Positions 1 to 7,254 of a stretch of 21,955 nucleotides of DNA are shown here, piece by piece. The notes beneath the pieces are model-generated. The model searched no databases and had not been told where the DNA came from. It was given only the letters and a program-made list of their open reading frames with translations. Source of the stretch: Avidehalobacter sp964569265 (GTDB lineage Bacteria; Bacillota; Dehalobacteriia; UBA4068; UBA4997). The stretch lies in contig CAZMTO010000027.1 of assembly GCA_964569265.1 (NCBI GenBank), forward strand, positions 1 to 21,955, written 5' to 3'. Both the position numbers and the translations under genes were made by a program. Position 1 is the first letter of the stretch. Each line of letters starts with the position of its first letter.

Positions 1-313
<313 letters not shown>

Positions 314-406
314 GTAAACTTTAAGCTTTAAGTCAGGCTTTTGAATGCTCGAAGGAAGATGATTATGCAGTTGTCAGAGATCTGGCGATGAGAAAGTTAA
401 ATAGTT

Positions 407-518
<112 letters not shown>

Positions 519-537
519 TTTTTTTTTGCTTATTTTT

Positions 538-578
538 AAGCCACCCTTTAGCAAAGTACGCTATGGGGTGGCTTTTTT
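538..578 (+). terminator. Terminator of the rRNA operon
   Basis: Inverted repeat AAGCCACCC (538-546) / GGGGTGGCTT (564-573), followed by a T-run. It sits 20 bases after the 5S gene and ends the rrn transcript. Confidence 0.88.
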
Positions 579-687
579 GTTTTGTGGGGCGAGATATGGT
601 TTGCTGTGATGAAACAGGGGAAATAGTTGGTGGTGCAGGTAAGACTAGATAGAGATATGAGGAAAGTGGAAAGAGGGCAAACGGGGG

Positions 688-715
688 TTGCGAAAGAAAT
701 TTGTTGTGCTATAAT
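688..715 (+). promoter_or_regulatory. Sigma-A-type promoter for the PNPOx-like gene
   Basis: TTGCGA (688-693), 16-bp spacer, TATAAT (710-715). It lies 27 bases before the ATG of the flavoprotein-like gene at 743 and after the rrn terminator, so this gene group has its own promoter. Confidence 0.7.
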
Positions 716-742
716 GATAGTATTGAGTGAGGATGTGATTTT

Positions 743-1111
743 ATGAGCAGAGCTTATGAATTTTTGAAAGAGTGCGGTACATTTTTTGTGTTGACTATGA
801 ATGGTGATTATCCAGATGGTCGCCCGTTTGGAGCGGTGATGGAGGTTGACGGTGATTTGTATCTATCAACTAATGATCTGAATAATGCACATAAGCAAAT
901 GCGTGAAAATGGTCATATAAAAATTGTTGCAAAGAAAGCCGCGTCGCGTGAATGGATTAGAATTACAGGGATAGCGACTGAGTGCGATGATAAAGCCTTG
1001 AAAGAGAGAATGATTGAGGAATGGCCTGTTTTGCAACAACGGTTTGGCGAAGTTGGCAGGGAGCATTTTATTATGTTTAAGGTTAAAGTTGAAAATGTGG
1101 AAATAAAGTAA
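743..1111 (+). CDS. Pyridoxamine 5'-phosphate oxidase (PNPOx)-like flavoprotein
   Basis: Protein of 122 aa with the small split-barrel fold pattern of PNPOx-like/NimC-type flavin-binding proteins. Visible are the N-terminal helix (SRAYEFLKECGTFFVLT), the strand-turn-strand GRPFGAVMEVDGDLYLST, the NAHKQMRENGHIKIVA segment and the W-I-R-I-TGIA strand. The family binds FMN or a related cofactor; the substrate cannot be read from sequence and it is not the biosynthetic PdxH. A GAGGATG-type ribosome binding site precedes the ATG. It is the first gene of a probable unit with the hydrolase at 1137, 25 bases downstream. Codons here are visibly more A/T-rich than in most genes further right. Confidence 0.85.
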   Translation: MSRAYEFLKECGTFFVLTMNGDYPDGRPFGAVMEVDGDLYLSTNDLNNAHKQMRENGHIKIVAKKAASREWIRITGIATECDDKALKERMIEEWPVLQQRFGEVGREHFIMFKVKVENVEIK

Positions 1112-1136
1112 ATTTCATATTTGTGAGGTGTTTACT

Positions 1137-1769
1137 GTGAAAAAGGCGTTATTATACATACACGGCAAGGGTGGCAGTGCTGAAGAAGCCGATCGTTATA
1201 AAGAGATTTGCAGTGCCTATGATTTGTATGGTTTGGATTATAAAGGCACAACGCCGTGGGAAACAAAAGAGGAAATCTTGCAGGGATATGAAGCTTTATG
1301 CAAGAGTTACAATTCCGTTTTGCTTATGGCGAACAGTATTGGTGCGTATTTTTCAATGAATGCTTTGGCGGGCAAGGCATTGGAAAGAGCATTTTTCATA
1401 TCTCCGATTGTAAATATGGAACAGTTGATTTTGGATATGATGATGTGGGCAGGTGTGACGGAGGCGGAGTTACGGGAGCGCAATGAAATTAAGACAGCTT
1501 TGGGAGAAACGCTTTCCTGGAATTATCTCTGTTATGTCAGGGAAAATCCTATTGTTTGGAACACCCCCACGGATATTTTATACGCAGGAAAAGATAATCT
1601 GACGGCTTATGAAACAATATCGAAATTTGCAAAGGACACCGGCTCATCATTGGTGATTATGCAGGAGGGCGAGCATTGGTTTCATACAGAGGAGCAGCTT
1701 GCGTTTCTTGATGATTGGTTAAGGAAAAGTATACAATATAAGCATACTTGCAGGCGAGTTGAACCTTGA
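1137..1769 (+). CDS. Alpha/beta hydrolase, small esterase-like
   Basis: About 210 aa. The GTG at 1137 is preferred because GAGGTG sits 6 bases before it and the product then begins with the beta-strand KKALLYIHGKGGS; an in-frame GTG at 1128 has no good ribosome binding site. Signatures of the alpha/beta hydrolase fold: the oxyanion segment HGKGGS near residues 9-14, a nucleophile elbow A-N-S-I-G (G-x-S-x-G variant with Ala first), the ISPIV strand, the YAGKDNLT segment carrying the acid residue, and the terminal catalytic His in GEHWFHT. It resembles small cytosolic hydrolases of the YqiA/RBBP9-like type. The substrate is unknown. It is probably co-transcribed with the gene at 743. Confidence 0.82.
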   Translation: MKKALLYIHGKGGSAEEADRYKEICSAYDLYGLDYKGTTPWETKEEILQGYEALCKSYNSVLLMANSIGAYFSMNALAGKALERAFFISPIVNMEQLILDMMMWAGVTEAELRERNEIKTALGETLSWNYLCYVRENPIVWNTPTDILYAGKDNLTAYETISKFAKDTGSSLVIMQEGEHWFHTEEQLAFLDDWLRKSIQYKHTCRRVEP

Positions 1770-1787
1770 TAGGCAGGTTGGTTGCAG

Positions 1788-2171
1788 ATGTTTTTTTGGT
1801 GGTATATGCTGGTGTGTGTGCTTATATGCCCACTGGCGATGATGTTTGGCGGGCGGTTGATGTGGAAGCATTGTGCAAACGGCAAGCCCGGTGCTGTGGG
1901 TTATCGTTCGCGGCGTTCGGTGGCAAGCCGGGAGGCGTGGCGGTTTGCTAATGAGGACTGCGGTCGGCGTTGGTGGCGCTGGGGCTGCGCGCTGTTGATT
2001 CCGTCGGTGGTGGCGATGCTGCCGGTGTATGGTGCCGATGATGGCACTGTGGGCATAATGGGCGGCATAGTTGCTATGATTGACTGTGTTATTATATTGC
2101 TGACGATTTTGCCGACAGAAACAGCACTGCGGCGCAAATTTGATAATAAAGCACCTGATGTTGTGCGGTAA
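1788..2171 (+). CDS. SdpI/YhfL-family membrane protein
   Basis: About 127 aa from the ATG at 1788; an in-frame TTG at 1782 is an alternative because AGG/GG stretches lie at 1771-1781. The segment GYRSRRSVASREAWRFANED, followed by G-R-R-W, is the hallmark of the SdpI domain (family consensus GYRT-P-R-S-x-x-N-x-E-x-W-x-F-A-N). Three hydrophobic segments are visible: about residues 4-22, 67-83 and 91-110. B. subtilis SdpI gives immunity to the SdpC toxin, but most SdpI-domain proteins have no proven role. No toxin gene lies nearby. The DUF3592-like gene follows after 38 bases. Confidence 0.8.
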   Translation: MFFWWYMLVCVLICPLAMMFGGRLMWKHCANGKPGAVGYRSRRSVASREAWRFANEDCGRRWWRWGCALLIPSVVAMLPVYGADDGTVGIMGGIVAMIDCVIILLTILPTETALRRKFDNKAPDVVR

Positions 2172-2209
2172 TAATCGGCGCTTAAGGCGTTTAAAATGAG
2201 GCGAATTTT

Positions 2210-2464
2210 ATGGATAAAAAGGTGAGCGGCACGGTGGTGGCCGTAAAGTGCCATAGCTGGATTAAGGTGAACACCAAACCCCTGCGGCAAAATGCCCTTG
2301 ACGGGGCGCAGTTTGCGCATACGGTTAAGGTGCGTTATATGGCTGATGGGCAGGAGTATTTTATAAAAAAATGGCTTGCGCCCGGTGGGCGTGTGCCGGA
2401 GGTTGGCGAGGCCGTGACGGTGCAATATAGGGCGGATGCGCCGAAAAAGGCGCTGCTGCTATAA
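2210..2464 (+). CDS. Small DUF3592-like protein
   Basis: Protein of 84 aa starting at ATG 2210 after the ribosome binding site GAGGCG. It has no membrane segment. The pattern is a beta-rich domain: a V-S-G-T-V-V-A-V strand, then HTVKVRYMADGQEYFIKKWL, then P-G-G-R-V-P-x-V-G-E-A-V-T-V-Q-Y-x-A-D-A-P-K-K-A. This is like the DUF3592 extracytoplasmic domain (x-Y-x-V-x-G-x-x-Y ... vG-x-x-V-x-V-x-Y-nP-x-x-P-x-x-A). Usual DUF3592 proteins carry flanking transmembrane helices, which this one lacks. It probably forms a unit with the SdpI-domain gene. The family call is from pattern memory only. Confidence 0.6.
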   Translation: MDKKVSGTVVAVKCHSWIKVNTKPLRQNALDGAQFAHTVKVRYMADGQEYFIKKWLAPGGRVPEVGEAVTVQYRADAPKKALLL

Positions 2465-2488
2465 AAAAAGCCCGCCAAGAAGGCGGGC
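2462..2488 (-). terminator. Terminator of the Veg-like gene
   Basis: Stem GCCCGCC (2470-2476) / GGCGGGC (2482-2488). The run of A at 2463-2469 becomes a T-run on the minus strand, so this ends the minus-strand gene at 2501-2749. There is no T-run on the plus side. Confidence 0.85.
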
Positions 2489-2500
2489 GCAGGGTGCCGG

Positions 2501-2749
2501 TTAAAGGTCTAAAATGTCTATGTGGTGCAGGGCAACATCGGCGTATTGCAGCGTGTGACGTTGGGGACGGCCGGAGGTTGTTTCTTCTATCTGGAAGATG
2601 TGAGAAAACGCACCGGTTATTTTGGCGTTAACATTTTGCAGGTTAAGCTTGGGTTGCGTTAGGGCAACGTTTATGCATATGTTGGGGTTGGTGCGGTAGC
2701 GTTGCTGTATGCGCAGCTTTAATTTTTCAACATCGTATATATCGCTCAT
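2501..2749 (-). CDS. Veg-like small protein
   Basis: Protein of 82 aa; the ATG is preceded by AGAAAGGA. The C-terminal half (ITGAFSHIFQIEE ... HTLQYADVALHHIDIL) follows the Veg/DUF1021 pattern, a small SH3-like beta-barrel ending in a Y-x-Y-A-D-V-L-x-x-x-V-x-I strand. In B. subtilis Veg is a small highly transcribed protein linked to biofilm regulation; its biochemical role is unsettled. The N-terminal half is divergent, so this is a family-level assignment. It is a monocistronic minus-strand gene with its own terminator, convergent to the gene at 2210. Confidence 0.6.
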   Translation of the reverse strand: MSDIYDVEKLKLRIQQRYRTNPNICINVALTQPKLNLQNVNAKITGAFSHIFQIEETTSGRPQRHTLQYADVALHHIDILDL

Positions 2750-2815
2750 AAAAAATCCTTTCTTATGTCAAAATTTATTGTCAAAATCATCTTAAAAAGC
2801 AAAAAAAGCAAACAT

Positions 2816-2843
2816 AAAGCCGCCCAAAAATTCGGGCGGCTTT
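2816..2843 (-). terminator. Terminator of the small gene at 2849
   Basis: Stem AAAGCCGCCC (2816-2825) / GGGCGGCTTT (2834-2843), with AT-rich, T-rich sequence after it on the minus strand. It lies 5 bases beyond the TAA of the minus-strand gene. Confidence 0.83.
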
Positions 2844-2848
2844 GGTGT

Positions 2849-3097
2849 TTAGTCAAAATATTCGCTTACGTCGGTTTTATCGTTATACTGCTTTTTTACC
2901 CGCATAAGCACTGACCCATCTGCCTGCTCGGTTTCTTCGGTAATTTGATACCGTGTATGGTTGGTATCTAACGCCTGCTTGTAACGCGCGGCTTCATCGC
3001 GGTTAACCTGCAACTGCTGCCTAAGGCTTAGTGAGCAATCCGGCTTTTGGGCAAAAACCAGAGTCTGCATAATACAAGCTGCTTTTACACGCTTCAC
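2849..3097 (-). CDS. Conserved hypothetical protein (MKRVKAACIMQTLVF family)
   Basis: About 82 aa from the GTG at 3097, preferred because GGGAGG lies 8-9 bases before it; an in-frame GTG at 3106 overlaps that site. No function recognised. The N-terminus KRVKAACIMQTLVFAQKPD and the motif ETEQADGSVLMRVKKQYN near the C-terminus look like a conserved cytosolic Bacillota family of ~80-95 aa, with a central helix rich in charged residues (NRDEAARYKQALD). It has its own promoter and a ~130-nt leader containing a hairpin, and it ends at its own terminator. It is divergent from proB. Confidence 0.75.
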   Translation of the reverse strand: MKRVKAACIMQTLVFAQKPDCSLSLRQQLQVNRDEAARYKQALDTNHTRYQITEETEQADGSVLMRVKKQYNDKTDVSEYFD

Positions 3098-3180
3098 GCG
3101 TATCACCTCCCTTGGCGGCTGCCCGGCCAGAACAAACGCCGTTTTTCAGAGAGATGATAAGTAAAAACATAGTTGGCTCT

Positions 3181-3202
3181 GCCCGTCTGCCGTCGGCAGG
3201 GC
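3181..3202 (-). other. Hairpin in the leader of the gene at 2849
   Basis: CTGCC (3187-3191) pairs with GGCAG (3195-3199) and GCC (3181-3183) with GGC (3200-3202). It lies between the minus-strand promoter at 3243-3271 and the start codon at 3097, so it would be transcribed. No T-run follows it. Function unknown. Confidence 0.45.
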
Positions 3203-3242
3203 CGCACTGTATGCACTCTCGTGGTATATTTAATACACTTAT

Positions 3243-3271
3243 ATTTTAACACAATTTTTGCAAAAATTCAA
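3243..3271 (-). promoter_or_regulatory. Promoter for the gene at 2849
   Basis: On the minus strand: TTGAAT (3271-3266), 17-bp spacer, TAAAAT (3248-3243). The predicted transcript start is ~140 bases before the GTG. Confidence 0.65.
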
Positions 3272-3383
3272 AGGCTGCGGGGTGCAGTTTTTATGTAAAA
3301 ATTTGGGCTTTTATTTGGCTTGGGTTTGTGGTAGAATGTTGCTTGACGGAATATTTACCGATATTAAGGGGGATAAAACACAA

Positions 3384-4184
3384 ATGGAACTGGTAAAAAA
3401 CCGCATTGTGGTAAAGGTGGGCACGTCTACGCTTACTAATGAACAGCGCAAAAGCAACCTGCGTGCTTTTGACAAGCTGGCCATGGTGCTTTCTGATATA
3501 CATAATATGGGCTACGAGGTTATTCTGGTGTCGTCCGGCGCTATTGCAGTTGGCTCCAACAAATTGGGGATGAAGGAAAAGCCCAGCGAAATGCGGCTTA
3601 AACAGGCGGCTGCTGCGGTTGGTCAATGCAGCATTATGTATTTGTATGACAAATTTTTTAACGATTACGATAAGACGATTGCCCAGATTTTGTTGAACGC
3701 CGAGGATATTGAGCAGGAAGAAAAGAAAGATAACCTGACCAATACTTTTAATGCCCTGCTGGAGTTGGGCGTTATACCGGTGGTAAACGAAAACGATTCG
3801 GTAAGCTACACCGAAATTGAATCGCAGGAGCGGTTGTTTGGTGATAACGATATGCTGTCGGCGGTGGTAGCGGTGCTTACCCGTGCCGAAAGATTGGTAA
3901 TATTGTCGGATATTGACGGCCTGTACGATGCTGACCCGCGCCTGCACCCCGATGCCAGGCTGATAGAGCGCATTGAAGAAATTAACGATGGCGTGGTAGC
4001 TTTGGCAGGCGGCGCCGGCAGCCGCCGCGGTACCGGCGGTATGCGCACCAAATTGCAGGCTGCTACGCTGGCAACGGCGCAGGGTATTGCCACCACTATA
4101 ACTAATGGCCAGCGGCCGGAGGCTTTGTATGATATTGTGCGCGGTGAACCGGCAGGCACCCTGTTTGTTGGGCGCAAAAGGTAG
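3384..4184 (+). CDS. proB: Glutamate 5-kinase
   Basis: Phosphorylates L-glutamate to gamma-glutamyl phosphate, the first step of proline synthesis. The ATG at 3384 is chosen because AAGGGGGAT precedes it and the product then starts MELVKNRIVVKVGTSTLT, the normal N-terminus; the 266-aa length matches the short family form. Seen: K-V-G-T-S near residue 10, SSGAIAVG near residues 49-56, VNENDSV, FGDNDMLSA, LSDIDGLYDADPR and GTGGMRTKLQAA, all in amino-acid-kinase order. The C-terminal PUA domain of many ProB proteins is absent. proA and proC are not adjacent, so the pathway is split in this genome. A terminator follows at 4236. Confidence 0.96.
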   Translation: MELVKNRIVVKVGTSTLTNEQRKSNLRAFDKLAMVLSDIHNMGYEVILVSSGAIAVGSNKLGMKEKPSEMRLKQAAAAVGQCSIMYLYDKFFNDYDKTIAQILLNAEDIEQEEKKDNLTNTFNALLELGVIPVVNENDSVSYTEIESQERLFGDNDMLSAVVAVLTRAERLVILSDIDGLYDADPRLHPDARLIERIEEINDGVVALAGGAGSRRGTGGMRTKLQAATLATAQGIATTITNGQRPEALYDIVRGEPAGTLFVGRKR

Positions 4185-4235
4185 CTGCGCGTAAAAGTGC
4201 CGCAATATGTGTGCCGTAATTTATAGCTAAAAAAT

Positions 4236-4264
4236 AAGCCACCCTGTTGCAGGGTGGCTTTTGT
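4236..4264. terminator. Bidirectional terminator between proB and the exported-protein gene
   Basis: Perfect 10-bp stem AAGCCACCCT (4236-4245) / AGGGTGGCTT (4251-4260). T-rich sequence follows on the plus strand and an A-run precedes it, so it can serve both convergent genes. Confidence 0.88.
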
Positions 4265-4268
4265 GTTG

Positions 4269-4658
4269 CTATTTAACGGTGTGCCATTGACCGTCGGCGG
4301 CTTTTTGCAGGGCCGGGGTGTAGCCTGCATTGCCGCGGTAGATGTAAATGGCGTTGTCGGTGGGGGCTAAAGGCAGGGTATAGGTGCTTTTGGCACCCAG
4401 TGCGCTGTTAAAGCCGCCCCACGCCGCGTAAAACTTTAAATAATGCGGTTGACTGCCGCCGCCTTCATCTTTATAAGCGCGGACAAACCCCATAGATGAT
4501 GTAGTGCCTACCGTAAAGGTAATGGCGTCACCGTTAGGGGTAACCGTAAAATCGTCGGTGATGTAAACGCTGCTGTTAACGGTAAAACCGGAGCCGATAA
4601 ACCAGACAAAAGCCGCACAAAGCAACACCGCAGACAAAATGGCAATAAGCTTCTTCAT
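4269..4658 (-). CDS. Predicted exported or membrane-anchored protein, unknown function
   Basis: About 129 aa from the ATG at 4658, which has AGGTGG 5 bases upstream; an in-frame GTG at 4667 is less likely. The N-terminus MKKLIAILSAVLLCAAFVWF is a signal peptide or single membrane anchor. The mature part is beta-rich with Thr/Ser strands (FTVTPNGDAITFTVGTTSSM) and ends in YIYRGNAGYTPALQKAADGQW. That SMG...YK...LKFYxxWGG.NS.LGAK...IYIYRG..GY pattern looks like an uncharacterised but recurrent Bacillota family of surface proteins. It lies 9 bases after the GNAT gene and is probably co-transcribed. Confidence 0.78.
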   Translation of the reverse strand: MKKLIAILSAVLLCAAFVWFIGSGFTVNSSVYITDDFTVTPNGDAITFTVGTTSSMGFVRAYKDEGGGSQPHYLKFYAAWGGFNSALGAKSTYTLPLAPTDNAIYIYRGNAGYTPALQKAADGQWHTVK

Positions 4659-4667
4659 AAGGGCCAC

Positions 4668-5201
4668 CTACAGGGCCTTTTCTATCAATACCAAATTGAT
4701 GGCGGCCAGCCCGTGAAAGTCACCCTTAACAATACCGACCTCGTGGAAGCCCAGCGCCTGATAAAAGCTGCGGGCGGGGGTGTTTATTTTGTTGGTATCA
4801 AGCCGCAGGTAACGGCAGCCGCGGCGTTTGGCTTCAGCCTCGTAAAAGGCAATAAACGCCTTGCCAAGGCCGGGTATGCGGGCAGTGTGGTCTGCCACCA
4901 GCGTGTGTATAACCAAAACATCCTGCGGGTGGGCGGCGGCAGCGGTATCACGCCAGGGGGCTCCGGCGTACAAATCTTCCTGCGTGTGGTTTATGCGGGC
5001 AGCGGCCAGCACTTTGCCGTTATCGTCGCACTGCACGTACATATCACCCTGTGCAACGCCCAGGGCTGCGGTGTCGGCAGTGGGGTAAATGCCGGGCTGC
5101 CAGCCTACCGCGGCAAGCTTTTCGGCATCAGTTAAAATTTTGTTGTATATGGCGGCAATAGCCGGTATGTCGGCAGCGGTGGCCGGCCTGAAGATTGTCA
5201 T
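4668..5201 (-). CDS. GNAT-family N-acetyltransferase
   Basis: About 177 aa from the ATG at 5201, 8 bases after an AGG of AAGGCAGGTG; an in-frame GTG at 5210 overlaps that site. GNAT fold: N-terminal FRPATAADIPAIAAIYN, the ARINHTQED strand, motif A with HTLVADHTARIPGLGKAFIAFYEAEAKRRG (acetyl-CoA pyrophosphate loop R-x-x-G-x-G/A, here R-I-P-G-L-G), the LRLDTNKINTPARSFYQALGF motif B, and the VGIVKGDFHG end. The acceptor substrate is unknown. It is first in a minus-strand pair with the exported protein. Confidence 0.88.
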   Translation of the reverse strand: MTIFRPATAADIPAIAAIYNKILTDAEKLAAVGWQPGIYPTADTAALGVAQGDMYVQCDDNGKVLAAARINHTQEDLYAGAPWRDTAAAAHPQDVLVIHTLVADHTARIPGLGKAFIAFYEAEAKRRGCRYLRLDTNKINTPARSFYQALGFHEVGIVKGDFHGLAAINLVLIEKAL

Positions 5202-5263
5202 AATAAGCACCTGCCTTGTAAAAAATAAGTAATACTACAATATGGTAACATAAAAAACAGCAG

Positions 5264-5293
5264 TTGGCAAGTTGGCCGTGTATATGTTAAAAT
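5264..5293 (+). promoter_or_regulatory. Candidate promoter of the two-component system
   Basis: TTGGCA (5264-5269), 18-bp spacer, TAAAAT (5288-5293), 57 bases before the ATG of the response regulator. TTTAC-type direct repeats follow at 5295-5311. Confidence 0.55.
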
Positions 5294-5311
5294 ATTTACA
5301 ATAAGTTTACC
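5287..5311 (+). promoter_or_regulatory. Direct repeats, possible response-regulator box
   Basis: TTTACA (5295-5300) and TTTACC (5306-5311) are spaced by exactly 11 bp, with a weaker TTAAAA at 5287. OmpR/PhoB-class regulators bind tandem ~11-bp repeats, and the spacing resembles the Bacillus Pho box (TT-A/C/T-ACA repeats). Binding is inference. Confidence 0.4.
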
Positions 5312-5349
5312 TTGGCGGTTTATACTATGTAAAACAAGGAGGTACGCAT

Positions 5350-6021
5350 ATGTTTAATATTATGGTGGTAGAAGATGACGCTGACCTGCTCCGTATGATG
5401 GGCAGTGTTTTGCAGCATAACGGTTATAGGCCCCTGCTGGCCGAGGACGGCGATGAAGCGCTGGAAATTTTGGAAAATGAACAGGCAGATTTGATAATAT
5501 CGGATTTGATGATGCCCAACACCGACGGCATAGAGCTTACGCGCCTGCTGCGCCAAAGCAATTATAATATGCCTATTTTAATGGTTACGGTAAAGGACAG
5601 CTATGCCGACAAGCAAAAAGGTTTTTTGGCCGGTGTAGACGATTATATGGTAAAGCCCATAGATATAAACGAAATGATATTGCGGGTGCGGGCACTGCTG
5701 CGCCGGGCGCAAATTGCCAACGAACACAGGTTGCAGGTGGGCGAGGTTATGTTAGACTGGGACGCATTGCTGGTAAAATCGCCGCTGGGTGAGATGAATT
5801 TGCCGCAGAAGGAATTTTATCTGCTGTTTAAGCTGTTGTCGTATCCCGGCAAAATTTTTACGCGCCAGCAACTGTTAGATGAAATTTGGGGTATGGATTC
5901 GACAACGGACGAGCGCACGGTAGATGTACACATAAACCGCCTGCGTGACCGCTTTAAACAGCTTGCCGATTTTGAGATAGTAACGGTGCGGGGGCTGGGC
6001 TACAAGGCGGTGATAAAGTGA
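5350..6021 (+). CDS. OmpR/PhoB-family response regulator
   Basis: Protein of 223 aa with a strong ribosome binding site AAGGAGG. Receiver domain residues 1-~115: acidic pocket D9/D10, phospho-acceptor D52 in SDLMMPNTDG, T80, and K102 in YMVKPID. The C-terminal winged helix (~130-223) carries LPQKEFYLLFKLL and the recognition region ERTVDVHINRLRDRF plus the wing VRGLGYKAV. It is a DNA-binding transcription factor activated by the kinase encoded next, whose GTG overlaps this stop codon (GTGA). The stimulus and target genes cannot be told from sequence; the neighbours (GNAT pair, GntR-ABC operon) are candidates only. Confidence 0.95.
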   Translation: MFNIMVVEDDADLLRMMGSVLQHNGYRPLLAEDGDEALEILENEQADLIISDLMMPNTDGIELTRLLRQSNYNMPILMVTVKDSYADKQKGFLAGVDDYMVKPIDINEMILRVRALLRRAQIANEHRLQVGEVMLDWDALLVKSPLGEMNLPQKEFYLLFKLLSYPGKIFTRQQLLDEIWGMDSTTDERTVDVHINRLRDRFKQLADFEIVTVRGLGYKAVIK

Positions 6022-7109
6022 GCCCGCGCCGCCAAAGATACCAACAGATAGTGCAACGGTTTAAGCGCGGCAGCATAGTGTTTAAGTTTGGCCTGTTTTT
6101 GCGCATTATGCTGATGATATTTGGGCTTAGCTTTTCTCTGCTGCTTATTTTGCTGTGTCTGCTGTATCTGGCCGATTCTCACGGTATTATAAGCAGCCCG
6201 CAAAATGCTATGTTTGTAATAACAATGTCGGTTTTGCTGGGCGGTGCTATGCTTAGCCTTGTAGTGTCGTATTGTATAAACCGTATGGTAATGCAGCCAA
6301 TGCGCCAGGTGTTAAACGCGCTGGAGGAGGTTGGCCGCGGTAATTTTGATGTACGCATAAGTACTGATGATACTATGGAGCTGGGCGTTTTGGCCGATGC
6401 CATCAACAGTATGATAAAATCTCTGAGCAATGTAGAAATGCTGCGTGATGATTTTATTGCCAACGTATCACACGAGCTTAAAACGCCGCTGGCATCTATA
6501 CAGGGGTGCGCGGCGCTGCTGCAAAACGAAGATGTTACCGACGAGGAGCGGCGAATGTATGCCGGTATGGTGTACAGCTCAGCCAAGCGGTTATCCGGCC
6601 TGTGCGGCAACATTTTAGAGCTTTCTAAGCTTGATCACGGTGATGTGCAGGTTACCCAAACCGATTTTATGCTGGATGAGCATTTGCGTCAGGCGTTGCT
6701 GCTGTTGCAGCAGGATTGGCAGCAAAAAGACATTGAGCTGGACTTGGATCTGGACGAAATAAAATATACCGGCAGCGACGAGCTGTTGATGCAGGTGTGG
6801 CTTAATCTGCTGGGTAACGCCATAAAATTCAGCCCGCAGGGCGGACGGCTGGAGGTTAGCCTTGAAAAGCTGGATAACGTGGCGGTGGTTACTGTGCGCG
6901 ACTATGGCATTGGTATTGAGCCGGCCGAACAGGCACTGGTGTTTGAAAAATTCTATCAGGCGGATACATCGCATAAAACCGAGGGCAACGGCCTGGGGCT
7001 GGCCATGGTAAAAAAGATAGTTGACCTGCTGAGCGCGGATATAAGCGTGTACAGCGAGGGTGCAGGCAAGGGAGCATCGTTTATTGTTACGCTGCCGCTG
7101 GCACAGTAA
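6018..7109 (+). CDS. Sensor histidine kinase with HAMP domain
   Basis: Protein of 363 aa, GTG start overlapping the stop of the response regulator by four bases, implying translational coupling. Order: short cytoplasmic N-terminus, TM1 (~27-52), a very short external loop of about 15 residues, TM2 (~64-88), HAMP (~89-140), HisKA with the phosphorylated H152 in ANVSHELKTPLAS, and HATPase_c with N-box N267 (WLNLLGNAIKFS), G1 box DYGIGI (295-300), F-box FEKFYQ and G2 box GNGLGLAM (323-330). The tiny external loop leaves almost no extracytoplasmic sensor, as in intramembrane-sensing kinases, so it may sense the membrane or a partner protein. Confidence 0.95.
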   Translation: MSPRRQRYQQIVQRFKRGSIVFKFGLFLRIMLMIFGLSFSLLLILLCLLYLADSHGIISSPQNAMFVITMSVLLGGAMLSLVVSYCINRMVMQPMRQVLNALEEVGRGNFDVRISTDDTMELGVLADAINSMIKSLSNVEMLRDDFIANVSHELKTPLASIQGCAALLQNEDVTDEERRMYAGMVYSSAKRLSGLCGNILELSKLDHGDVQVTQTDFMLDEHLRQALLLLQQDWQQKDIELDLDLDEIKYTGSDELLMQVWLNLLGNAIKFSPQGGRLEVSLEKLDNVAVVTVRDYGIGIEPAEQALVFEKFYQADTSHKTEGNGLGLAMVKKIVDLLSADISVYSEGAGKGASFIVTLPLAQ

Positions 7110-7126
7110 AAACGGCAGCACTGCCG

Positions 7127-7152
7127 GCAAATTTAAATAGCAAATTTAAATA
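7127..7152 (+). repeat. 13-bp tandem repeat after the kinase gene
   Basis: GCAAATTTAAATA occurs twice back to back. It lies between the kinase stop codon and its terminator. No role is evident. Confidence 0.7.
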
Positions 7153-7156
7153 ATAG

Positions 7157-7198
7157 AAATAACCGTTGGGCCGGGTATACCGGGGCGGTTATTTTTTT
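7157..7198 (+). terminator. Terminator of the two-component operon
   Basis: AAATAACCG (7157-7165) / CGGTTATTT (7186-7194), with an inner CCGG...CCGG stem, followed by a T-run. Confidence 0.88.
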
Positions 7199-7220
7199 GT
7201 AAAAAATTTACTGTACCCTA

Positions 7221-7249
7221 TTGACAACGGCGCCGCAAGGTGATATATT
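7221..7249 (+). promoter_or_regulatory. Strong promoter of the GntR-ABC leader
   Basis: Consensus TTGACA (7221-7226), 17-bp spacer, TATATT (7244-7249). It follows the kinase terminator and directly precedes the operator-like cluster. It drives either a long leader into the GntR gene or a stand-alone RNA. Confidence 0.8.
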
Positions 7250-7254
7250 ACAAG

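Noticed and set aside
314..406. tRNA gene in the 23S-5S spacer
   Set aside because: No T-loop GTTCRANNC, anticodon stem or acceptor stem could be found.
3258..3383. Longer proB start upstream
   Set aside because: The extra residues are hydrophobic and unrelated to the family; AAGGGGGAT before ATG 3384 and the standard N-terminus fix the start.
3291..4205. Open frame of 304 codons opposite proB
   Set aside because: proB on the plus strand is unmistakable and complete; the antisense frame has no recognisable motifs.
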